NCBI GenBank assembly: GCA_905200565.1
Contig: CAJKKX010000042.1
Span: 1-10,176 of the forward strand
DNA length: 10,176 nt
Reading direction: 5' to 3'
DNA from: an uncultured Lachnospiraceae bacterium
Lineage (GTDB): Bacteria > Bacillota_A > Clostridia > Lachnospirales > Lachnospiraceae
Notes under the pieces: model-generated
The model's input: only the letters and a program-made list of their open reading frames with translations
Database searches by the model: none
What the model was told of the DNA's origin: nothing
Position numbers and translations under genes: made by a program
In this document: positions 1-7,025 of the stretch, piece after piece
Position numbering within the stretch: the stretch's first letter is position 1
Layout: each line of letters begins with the position of its first letter

Positions 1-3000
1 CTGTATCCGGCGTCCCCAGCTTCTCATACGCTGCCTCTGCCGCTTCCAGCAGGTGAAGATTCGTCACCAGCTTTTTCTGCGCATCTGTCAAAGCATCGTA
101 GGCATTTCTTGCCTTGTCTATGGCAGCTTTGCTCTCCGGCGTCACTTCTCCAATCGCTTCGATTTTTTCCATTACATCCTTAGCGGCATCGATATCCGTC
201 TGATGCGCTCCGCTCAGTACCGCATATGCTTCCTCTGCCCGGGTAAGCACGTCATAGTTTGTCACAAGCTCCTTTTGCGCATCTGTCAAAGCATCGTAGG
301 CATTTCTTGCCTCGTCTATCGCAGCTTTGCTCTCCAGCGTGACCGTTCCGATTTCCTGAATCTTTTCGATGACATGCTCAACTGTTTCCTCTGGCTCTGG
401 CTCATCCTCATAGGAAATAACGATAAATGCGTCCAGGCTGACATTAGCCGCTGAAGCGCTCTCATTTTTCTTTCCTGTCCTGCGAATGGTAATCTTATGA
501 GCGCCCTGTGCATCCCACGTTTTTTCAAACAAAATTTCAGACCTCTGTGTCTGTGATTCCACATATGGGTTACACAAGTCAATTTCGACCGGTTCCCCGT
601 CATCGACAATCACTTCTGCAATGCCCTGATTGTTCTCCTTTGCGCCTGTCCAGCGGATTCCTCTTCCGAAAAACTCGAAGGATACGCTCGCCGGATTTTC
701 CGTATCCAGAAGATAGGTCATGGTCTTTTCGTAGGCATTCTGTGTCCAGTCCTCATCAGTATCGGTCTGATAATCTTTCCCCTTCTCTCCCTCAAAGGTA
801 AACTGCCCGGAATCTGCCGCAATATCATAGAACGTGTAAGCCTCCGCATCTACTGCAATCTCATTGCTCTTTTTCGGCTCTCCTTCTATTCCATTTACCA
901 CCGGAACCGCCATGCAGTATACCCGGTACGCTTTCAGCCCGGACACATTCAGGACTTCGCTTTCTTCGCCCTTCAGAGGCTGTGCCTTGCTCTCCGGGTC
1001 GCCGACTGCCGTCTTATACCATTGCAGCCGTATCTCTGTATTTTCATCAGCATTCGAAAGATCGTACGTTACTTTCACCTGATTCTTCCCAGACTCCGCC
1101 ACGGTCAGATTGTTTAAGTCTGCCTTTCTTATCTCTGAAAAGCTGTTTTCGCTGCACAGGCGGATGGTCACGGAACCCCTGCTGCCGTAAGAAAGCGTCC
1201 CCTGATTTCCGGTATAATTCCCCCATGCCAGATTTGGATAATACCACTGGTTATTGACGATCAGCTTTGTTTTCTGTGCATCTGCGGAATCCGGTCCGCC
1301 GAGTACCTCGAACGCATCCACTACAATACAGTTCGCATTTCCTCCCGCTGTTTCCAGGCGAATCGTATGCTCTCCTTCTGTCAGATTCTGCACGCTGTAG
1401 ATGACCGTCTGCTTCATATCATTTCCGAGATTGCTGTACGTATCGATTGTTTCTTTTAACTCGCCGTCAAGATAAACCCTGACAAGTCCTGTATTGCTCT
1501 GTTTGGAACCGATATAGCGGATGCCTGTTCCGGTAAAGGAAAACTCACAGGCGTCTCCCTGGCGGCTGCTGTAGGTCTCCGTCCCTCCGTAATCGGCTTC
1601 TGTTGCGTAAGTCCCCCATTCCCCGGTATATTTGACTGATGCAGCCCTGTCATCCACAAATTTCCGTTCATAGCTGACGTCCACGCGCGCCGCCTCTCCT
1701 GCGTCCTGCGACTCGACGCTGATACGGGGTGCGTCCTCCTTTGAGCTGTAGTTGACGTTATAGTATCGGATATATTCCCTCATAGCCTTGAAATCATTCG
1801 TCACCAGCCCGTTATTGGGGTCATCGGTAGAATAGACGAAATAATTTTTCATATCGTCTTTCCACGGCCATGCCGGTTCCACGCCATACTCATCCGGATT
1901 TTCGTCGGCTCCTTCTCTGATTTTCCGGGCAGTTCCCTCGTTCCGTCCGATATGATCCTCCGGATATACACTGTACAGTCCTTCCCGCAGCCAGCTTACG
2001 CTCTCCACATCCCCCGAAATATCATAGCTGACGCCCACTTCCTTCAGGCCGTTGCCCGTTTCCGGTGACGAGGTAAGTGTATAATCTGTCGTAAGAATCC
2101 CATTTCCTGATATTTTTATGTCAAACCGTACCTGCTGGCCGTTCGCATAACAGCCCTTCAAAGTAACTGCTGCATACTTGCCCTCTGTCCGCACGGAAAT
2201 ACCATCCGCAGAATCCGGCGTCCATGCGCCCAGCTCCATTCCCGTCACATGAAGGTAAGGCCCTCCTGTAATCAGCGTCTCTCCCTGGCAGGCTGCATGG
2301 GAAATCAGCCCTGTTCCTTTATCAAAAGTGATTTCAAAGCCTGTTCCGCTTATCAGGATTTCACTGTCCTTTTCCTGTATCTGCGGAGGGTTCTCGCTGG
2401 CAGGCGTAAAACGATATTCCATTTCGGCAAGCTGTAACCGATATTCATCCACCATCGTCCCGTCTGCCGTATAGAACTTCAGGTTTACAGACTCTGCATT
2501 TGCCGGAATATCCGGAATCGTAATCACGCCTTCCGTATGAGGTTCCACACTCTCTGCTACCGGATGCTCCGCCACAGATTTCTCAGCGGTAATCTCCACC
2601 TTTAACTCATTCAGGTTCGTATGGTCAAACCAGTTTTTCACTGGTACGTACAGAAATTCTCCTTCTCTATAGCATGACTCTTCCTCCACACGCACCGGAG
2701 AATATGCTTTCCTGGTCAGATATGCCTCCGGCTTTTCCCGAAGATACGCATCCAATACACTTCCCCATTCGCCGTAACCTGCTGTCTGTCCGTCAGAGTG
2801 GGACTGCCAGCGCTCTGTGGTTCCGTCCGGAATATAAAATACATCGTCAATACCGCCCCACAAATCGCCTCCAAGCGCTCCGTCTGTCGTGAAAATGTTC
2901 TCCCAGGCTTTTTTAACGCTCTCCCCCCAGAAATTCCGGACATTTACATCTCTTTGAAGCTCATCCAGATCGTAGCAGGAGATATGGGCGTACTCGTCAT

Positions 3001-4207
3001 GAAGAACCGGCCTGTCCCATGCCCCCATAGTTCCCTCGACATACGCATAATGCTGGCTGTAAATATCCGCAACCTCATAGGGCGCTGTATCCGGCCAACT
3101 GTAAATACATGGCCTGGAAATATCCACATCTTTCAGATACGTCTTTTCATCCCAGATGGCATTGCCGCCGCACTGATCTTTAATCTTTTCATAATTTGAC
3201 TCATTTCCCAATGACCAGATTAAAATGGACGGACGGTTTCTGTCCCGCTCGATCATTTCTGTAAACTGGGGCAGATAGTCCTCATACCTGCTGCTGACTG
3301 TGCCGGAAGGATAGCCCTGAAAGCACACGGCTGTCTCCTGCTCCACATAAATTCCCAATTCATCACAGGCGTCCAGCAAATCCTCAGAAGCCGGGTAATG
3401 AGAGGTGCGGATATGGTTGATATTCGCATTCTTATACGCCCTCGCCTCCGCATAGCATTCTTCCCGTGTCATGCTTCTTCCCAGATCGTCTGATACATCA
3501 TGACGGCAGGTTCCGCGAAGCTTTACCTCTTTTCCGTTTACATACACTTTATTTCTGTCCGTACCCTCACGTCCTCCATAATGGATTTCACGGAATCCGA
3601 TTTTTTCTTCATTGACCTGTACCGTCTCTCCTTCCACAGACAGCGTACTGCGAAGCGTATACAGATTCGGATGCTCCGCATCCCATTTCTCTGGTTCTGA
3701 AACAGGAATCGTAAGCTTCTTTGCCTGGGAAAGCCCTGAATCATCGGATTGCTTTGTAAATGCGGCTTTTCCGGAGGCGATCACATTTTCTCCGTCCAAA
3801 AGCTCCACCTGAAGAGCTGCTTTCTCTGACTGCATCCTGATCTGTGCTGTAACCTCCAGGTTCGCATCCGTAAAGGTTTCGTCAAAATCTGTATTTACAT
3901 AGGTTCTTGCGATACAGTCGTATGGCAATGCGACAAGGCTCACATCTCTGTTAATGCCGCCGATGTTGTGATGTGCATACTCCGTAGCGTTTGACGGATT
4001 GTTTACAAACTTCCCTTCCGGATTCCAGATTCCTTTCGTCTCCGCATATAGGTCGGCTACTCCCACCGTCAGTGTCACAGTATCTCCCGGCTGTGCATAC
4101 TTTGTAATATCGCAGTCCCATGTGGTAAAACCACCCACATGCGTCCTGATATACGTTCCATCAATCCATACGCGGGCATTACAGTACACACCGTCAAAAC
4201 GAATCAA
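1..4207 (-). CDS. LacZ-type GH2 beta-galactosidase module with CBM-like domains; frameshifted remainder of the GH43-GH2 gene, runs off the left edge
   Basis: Hand translation of codons whose lowest coordinate is 2 modulo 3 gives no stop from 4258 to the window edge. Predicted role: beta-galactosidase-type exo-hydrolysis. Order by nucleotide: about 4200-3910, the remaining sugar-binding domain (ILIRFDGVYCNARVWIDG); 3900-3540, Ig-like; 3540-2700, TIM barrel. Barrel motifs are VNGKEVKLRGTCRHD, INHIRTSHYPAS, IWSLGNES (acid/base Glu at 3200-3202) and HDEYAH (nucleophile Glu at 2993-2995). At 2690-2410 is a DUF4981-like LacZ domain, and at 2410-1750 a Bgal_small_N-like domain. At 1690-1270 and 840-430 are two related beta-sandwiches with TGTGIRYIG/GRGIRWTG motifs, flanking an Fn3-like region (1120-840). 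At 376-17 are two helical repeats. The 4207 end is nominal: it is only the nearest TTG, with no ribosome-binding site and a position inside a folded domain, so it is probably not a real start. The C-terminus lies outside the window and may resemble the LRR_5 tail of the neighbouring gene. Confidence 0.9.
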   Translation of the reverse strand, partial: MIRFDGVYCNARVWIDGTYIRTHVGGFTTWDCDITKYAQPGDTVTLTVGVADLYAETKGIWNPEGKFVNNPSNATEYAHHNIGGINRDVSLVALPYDCIARTYVNTDFDETFTDANLEVTAQIRMQSEKAALQVELLDGENVIASGKAAFTKQSDDSGLSQAKKLTIPVSEPEKWDAEHPNLYTLRSTLSVEGETVQVNEEKIGFREIHYGGREGTDRNKVYVNGKEVKLRGTCRHDVSDDLGRSMTREECYAEARAYKNANINHIRTSHYPASEDLLDACDELGIYVEQETAVCFQGYPSGTVSSRYEDYLPQFTEMIERDRNRPSILIWSLGNESNYEKIKDQCGGNAIWDEKTYLKDVDISRPCIYSWPDTAPYEVADIYSQHYAYVEGTMGAWDRPVLHDEYAHISCYDLDELQRDVNVRNFWGESVKKAWENIFTTDGALGGDLWGGIDDVFYIPDGTTERWQSHSDGQTAGYGEWGSVLDAYLREKPEAYLTRKAYSPVRVEEESCYREGEFLYVPVKNWFDHTNLNELKVEITAEKSVAEHPVAESVEPHTEGVITIPDIPANAESVNLKFYTADGTMVDEYRLQLAEMEYRFTPASENPPQIQEKDSEILISGTGFEITFDKGTGLISHAACQGETLITGGPYLHVTGMELGAWTPDSADGISVRTEGKYAAVTLKGCYANGQQVRFDIKISGNGILTTDYTLTSSPETGNGLKEVGVSYDISGDVESVSWLREGLYSVYPEDHIGRNEGTARKIREGADENPDEYGVEPAWPWKDDMKNYFVYSTDDPNNGLVTNDFKAMREYIRYYNVNYSSKEDAPRISVESQDAGEAARVDVSYERKFVDDRAASVKYTGEWGTYATEADYGGTETYSSRQGDACEFSFTGTGIRYIGSKQSNTGLVRVYLDGELKETIDTYSNLGNDMKQTVIYSVQNLTEGEHTIRLETAGGNANCIVVDAFEVLGGPDSADAQKTKLIVNNQWYYPNLAWGNYTGNQGTLSYGSRGSVTIRLCSENSFSEIRKADLNNLTVAESGKNQVKVTYDLSNADENTEIRLQWYKTAVGDPESKAQPLKGEESEVLNVSGLKAYRVYCMAVPVVNGIEGEPKKSNEIAVDAEAYTFYDIAADSGQFTFEGEKGKDYQTDTDEDWTQNAYEKTMTYLLDTENPASVSFEFFGRGIRWTGAKENNQGIAEVIVDDGEPVEIDLCNPYVESQTQRSEILFEKTWDAQGAHKITIRRTGKKNESASAANVSLDAFIVISYEDEPEPEETVEHVIEKIQEIGTVTLESKAAIDEARNAYDALTDAQKELVTNYDVLTRAEEAYAVLSGAHQTDIDAAKDVMEKIEAIGEVTPESKAAIDKARNAYDALTDAQKKLVTNLHLLEAAEAAYEKLGTPDT
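17..178 (-). repeat. Helical repeat unit 2 of the GH43-GH2 protein
   Basis: This 54-codon unit (DVMEKIEAIGEV ... ARNAYDALTDAQKKLVTN ... EAAYEKL) is predicted helical and probably acts as a surface spacer. It lies 198 bp from the next unit. It is about 80% identical at the DNA level, by hand count over 180 bases, to the unit at 7518-7679 in the neighbouring gene. Confidence 0.8.
215..376 (-). repeat. Helical repeat unit 1 of the GH43-GH2 protein
   Basis: Same module as at 17-178 with a 198-bp (66-codon) period. The core contains a 37-bp perfect direct repeat, at 276-312 and 78-114. Sequence includes VIEKIQEIGTV, ARNAYDALTDAQKELVTN and AEEAYAVL. Confidence 0.8.
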
Positions 4208-4221
4208 TATCTGTCTGCGAA
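4199..4221 (-). other. Frameshift site inside the GH2 sugar-binding domain
   Basis: The upstream frame reads EISIPEDFADRY then TGA (4206-4204). The frame one base back reads QILIRFDGVYCNAR directly after FAD. Together they make a continuous GH2 N-terminal domain. One added nucleotide, or a four-base addition at the CAGACAGA tandem (4210-4217), would restore one protein of more than 2,300 residues. The two frames overlap only between 4204 and 4258, because the downstream frame has a stop at 4259-4261. No slippery heptamer is visible, so a mutation or a sequence error is more likely than programmed frameshifting. Confidence 0.88.
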
Positions 4222-6930
4222 ATCTTCCGGTATCGAAATCTCTCTCTGATAATAGTATTCATTATTTGTCAGAATATCAAAGCCCTGCATCAACGCTTCT
4301 CCCGGTACCTTTATATTCTGCCAGTTTTTATTCTTCCATTTACGGAAATCAAAATCCTGCTCTGCCGCTGTGGGATAAGGGACTCCTCCCTGTTCAGTAT
4401 AATCAGGAATATCGTAGAGGTATTTCCAGGTGCCGTCCCCCGTCGTTTCATTCAGGCTGATTTCGCTCTGTTCCACCCCTGCCTGCTCCTTCGGTACTGC
4501 CGGAATGACTGGCGTAGACCAGACGTCGCTGCCGATTTTTACCACTTCTGTCTGTGTGCCAGATTCTTCGCTCTCTGCATCTTTGACAATTCCCATCCAT
4601 GCCAGCAATGGGTCGCCGCCCCCTGCTTTATCCACGCTGATTTCTACCACGCCGGAAGTTTCCAGTGTAAATGCCGTCTGAAAAATGCTGTTCTGATCGT
4701 TCTTTGTCGTATTCATGGAAACTGCTCCCGCCAGAGAACGCAGCTCTTCCTGCTCTGTATCCGGATTTTCCACCAGCTTTACATTTAGCATTGCCTGACG
4801 GTTTTCCGACCACCACTCCCGGAAGCCTGCCGCTGCCTGATAGCGTCCTTCCGGAAGTGTAAAGCGGTAAACGATGGATTCATTTGCCTTTGCCCAGTAG
4901 CCGCTTCCAAACAGGATGTCCCCGTTATAGTCCCCCGGTTCTCCCGTCAGCCCCCAGACGCCGTCATATTTCTGGTCGCCCTTCTGATTCAGAAGTTCAA
5001 TCTTTCTTTCCGCGAAGCCGTCAAAAAACCCGCTGGTCTCCTTATTGCAGTCTACAAAGTACACCGTATCTTTCTGATACAGACTGACAAAAGCCGCCTC
5101 TTTCAAATCTTCAACTGCCCAGTCAGACGACGCCGAAATCTTCATCTCACCGCTGTATCCGAGTTCCACCGGAAGCCAGACATACCGGGAATCCGCCAGG
5201 TCATTCCTGTTCCATCGGTCTCCCATGTAAAGAAACTTTCCATTTTCCGCATCCACCGGAAAAATACAGGTACTCTGTGTCCCAAAAGTGGTATCTTTTT
5301 CCTCTCCCACACAGGGATTCCCTTTCGCCGTCCACGGCCCGAGCGGAGAATCCGCAGTATAATAAATTGCCGAATTCGGGTCCCAACCCGTGCAGCCGGA
5401 AGTCATCAGGTAATATTTTCCCTGATATTTGAACATCGCCGGAGCTTCCCTGGAGCTGTTCACCATATTTCTTGTAAAGTCCCGGCCTTCCACCGCCCCT
5501 TCCAATACATCCAAATCTGTATACTCCGGATTCAGTTTGGAAATATAGAGCGTGGCATTTTCCTCACTGGCATAGATAATATAGGCGGTTCCGTCATCAT
5601 CCTGGAACAGATTCATATCCCTTGCCATTCCCCTATTGGATCCGGAATAATCCTGTGAGCAGTCAAGCCTTTTTGCTTTCAGAAATCGGAAAGGCCCCTC
5701 CGGCCTGTCTGCAATCGCCACGCCCGCCATCGCTTTTACATAGCTGCCACTGCTTTCCCCATCCGGGCCGTCCGCATGGAACCACAGGACATATTTCCCT
5801 GTCGTTTGATTGTAAAGCACCTTCGGACGCTCCACCACAGAGCTGTTGTAGTCAATATGCCGGAACACTTCCTGCCGTTCTTCCGTACTGAGATCTCCAT
5901 ACAGCGCATGGAAATACGGATCGGTATCGATCTCCTCAATCTCTTTCATCGTCTTTAAAACAACGCCCTGATCCTCCCAGTTATAGAGGTCTTTGGATGT
6001 GTACAGATGTACGCCGCGAGGGTACCATCCATCGGTCTTATCCTCTCCGTACCAGTACCAGGTATCCCCCCATTTGCTAATCTGCCCGCCGTGCGCCTGG
6101 ATGCGCTCGCCATTTGTGTCAAACAGCCTTTCACCTGCATATCCCGTGAAGGATGTTCTCGGCTCCACCACAGTTTTCAGTTCAGAAACCAACTTATCCA
6201 GACGCTCCTGAACGGTCAGAGGATTCGCAAGCGCCTCCTGCGCCTCTTCCAGAAGCTGTTTTAAAATGGCCTGCTTCCCCTCCGGGCTGTCTGCGGTAAG
6301 CCGCTTTCCCTTTTCCACCAGCTCTTCCAGCGGTTCTTTGTTTTTTACAAACGAATCCCTGGATGCCAGCCGGATTTCAGCCGCAGATACATACATGGAA
6401 TCATCGGATTCTCTGTTTCCCTTTGACGTAATTCCCGTAAGCTTTACTGCTTTTACCTGGTTTACAGAATCGAACGTTGCTGTTTTCTTATCTTTGGTAG
6501 CCTCCCAGGTTCCCGCGGCTGTATCCGTAAACGTCTCTCCGTCTGTGCTCACGCTGATTTTATATTCCAGAATCGTTCCGTTCCAGTCCTTATCCGTGCG
6601 CGGCGTGTACTGAAGCTGACAAATCCCGTCCACAGGTTCCTGTAAAGTCAGTGTGATCGACTGGGGCAAATCCTTCCGGTTGCTCCAGGAAGTATGCCAC
6701 CAGGTGCCGCTGTCACCGTCCAATGCCTGATAGGGCTCATTGCCTGACTCATAGCTGTCCGCCGATGCAGTCATCAGGCTCTGATCGATCATAGATTCCT
6801 CCCTGCTTTCTTCCGCATGTACGACAGTTCCCCCGTTTCCCATCATCAGCAGTTCCGAAGGTCCGGCTGCGGCCAGACTCACCGCAAGCATCCCGGATAA
6901 AACTGCTGTTCTTACTTTTTCCCAGTTCAT
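4204..6930 (-). CDS. Secreted CBM32-GH43 (GH43_24-like exo-beta-1,3-galactanase) N-terminal part of a frameshifted GH43-GH2 enzyme
   Basis: Predicted role: exo-release of galactose from beta-1,3-galactan of type II arabinogalactan, outside the cell. Residues 1-39 are a signal peptide with probable cleavage after VHA; no lipobox Cys is seen. Residues 46-190 are an F5/8C (CBM32-like) domain, and 195-258 a helical, FIVAR-like linker. Residues 265-600 are a GH43 propeller with RIQAHGG, YWYGEDK, VVERPKV (E367), SREAPAMF (E495), GTQSTCIF (Q552) and YMGDRWN. This set matches my memory of GH43_24, where the standard Asp base is absent and a Gln takes part in catalysis (residue mapping inferred). Residues 600-785 form a beta-sandwich, possibly carbohydrate-binding. 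Residues 830-908 are the first third of a GH2 sugar-binding domain, cut by TGA at 4204-4206 right after PEDFADRY. The rest of that domain follows in another frame, so this is not a natural C-terminus. The start is fixed by a strong ribosome-binding site. Confidence 0.92.
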   Translation of the reverse strand: MNWEKVRTAVLSGMLAVSLAAAGPSELLMMGNGGTVVHAEESREESMIDQSLMTASADSYESGNEPYQALDGDSGTWWHTSWSNRKDLPQSITLTLQEPVDGICQLQYTPRTDKDWNGTILEYKISVSTDGETFTDTAAGTWEATKDKKTATFDSVNQVKAVKLTGITSKGNRESDDSMYVSAAEIRLASRDSFVKNKEPLEELVEKGKRLTADSPEGKQAILKQLLEEAQEALANPLTVQERLDKLVSELKTVVEPRTSFTGYAGERLFDTNGERIQAHGGQISKWGDTWYWYGEDKTDGWYPRGVHLYTSKDLYNWEDQGVVLKTMKEIEEIDTDPYFHALYGDLSTEERQEVFRHIDYNSSVVERPKVLYNQTTGKYVLWFHADGPDGESSGSYVKAMAGVAIADRPEGPFRFLKAKRLDCSQDYSGSNRGMARDMNLFQDDDGTAYIIYASEENATLYISKLNPEYTDLDVLEGAVEGRDFTRNMVNSSREAPAMFKYQGKYYLMTSGCTGWDPNSAIYYTADSPLGPWTAKGNPCVGEEKDTTFGTQSTCIFPVDAENGKFLYMGDRWNRNDLADSRYVWLPVELGYSGEMKISASSDWAVEDLKEAAFVSLYQKDTVYFVDCNKETSGFFDGFAERKIELLNQKGDQKYDGVWGLTGEPGDYNGDILFGSGYWAKANESIVYRFTLPEGRYQAAAGFREWWSENRQAMLNVKLVENPDTEQEELRSLAGAVSMNTTKNDQNSIFQTAFTLETSGVVEISVDKAGGGDPLLAWMGIVKDAESEESGTQTEVVKIGSDVWSTPVIPAVPKEQAGVEQSEISLNETTGDGTWKYLYDIPDYTEQGGVPYPTAAEQDFDFRKWKNKNWQNIKVPGEALMQGFDILTNNEYYYQREISIPEDFADRY

Positions 6931-6934
6931 AAAA

Positions 6935-6942
6935 CCCTCCTC
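6935..6942 (-). promoter_or_regulatory. Ribosome-binding site of the GH43-GH2 gene
   Basis: GAGGAGGG on the minus strand lies four bases (TTTT) upstream of the ATG at 6930. This near-perfect Firmicute Shine-Dalgarno, followed directly by a signal-peptide-like N-terminus, fixes the start codon. Confidence 0.9.
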
Positions 6943-6970
6943 TTCGTTATTTTCTCATTAAACTACTTTT

Positions 6971-7014
6971 TCCGGCGCCGGATTCCTTCATTTCTGAAGT
7001 CTTCCGGTGCCGGA
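6971..7014 (-). promoter_or_regulatory. Strong intergenic hairpin built of two near-identical palindromes
   Basis: TCCGGCGCCGGA (6971-6982, a perfect 12-bp palindrome) and TCCGGTGCCGGA (7003-7014, one base different) are placed 32 bp apart. They pair with each other with one mismatch. Inside them are 3-nt by 3-nt unpaired bases, a 5-bp stem (CTTCA/TGAAG) and a 4-nt loop, which reads GAAA on the transcribed strand. After the stem on the minus strand comes AAAAAGTAG, not a U-run, so a canonical Rho-independent terminator is not supported. An RNA processing or stability hairpin is likely. A paired operator is an alternative, since 32 bp is about three helical turns. Confidence 0.65.
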
Positions 7015-7025
7015 TTGCCTTTCCT

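Larger units (their letters stand above)
6931..7025 (-). other. 95-bp intergenic spacer, genes likely co-transcribed
   Basis: This is the gap between the TAA of the propeller enzyme and the ATG of the GH43-GH2 gene. It contains the double-palindrome hairpin (6971-7014), an AT-rich stretch and the ribosome-binding site. I see no convincing -35/-10 pair and no stem followed by a U-tract on the minus strand. Transcription probably reads through, with the hairpin as a processing, stabilising or attenuating element (inference). Confidence 0.6.

Noticed and set aside
78..312. CRISPR-like direct repeats
   Set aside because: There are only two copies, in frame within coding sequence with a 66-codon period and conserved flanking residues. 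This is a protein repeat.
53..454. 133-codon plus-strand open frame
   Set aside because: It is antisense to the tandem helical repeats. Its internal repetition mirrors those repeats, and it has no ribosome-binding site or family resemblance.
2798..3199. 133-codon plus-strand open frame
   Set aside because: It is antisense to the GH2 catalytic barrel, whose conserved motifs on the minus strand are clear.
1..4207. GH2 part as an independent gene with its own start
   Set aside because: The nearest in-frame TTG (4207) and GTG (4189) lie inside a folded domain, without a ribosome-binding site or signal peptide. The missing domain start is encoded directly upstream in another frame.
4204..4258. 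Programmed -1 ribosomal frameshift joining the GH43 and GH2 parts
   Set aside because: The overlap has no X XXY YYZ slippery heptamer and no obvious downstream pseudoknot. Bifunctional glycosidases are not known to use this mechanism.
3999..4460. 153-codon plus-strand open frame
   Set aside because: It is antisense to the GH2 sugar-binding domain on both sides of the frameshift, with Ser/Pro-rich shadow composition and no domain.
6971..7014. Canonical Rho-independent terminator
   Set aside because: The stem is strong, but it is followed on the minus strand by AAAAAGTAG and not by a U-run. On the plus strand there is also no immediate T-run.
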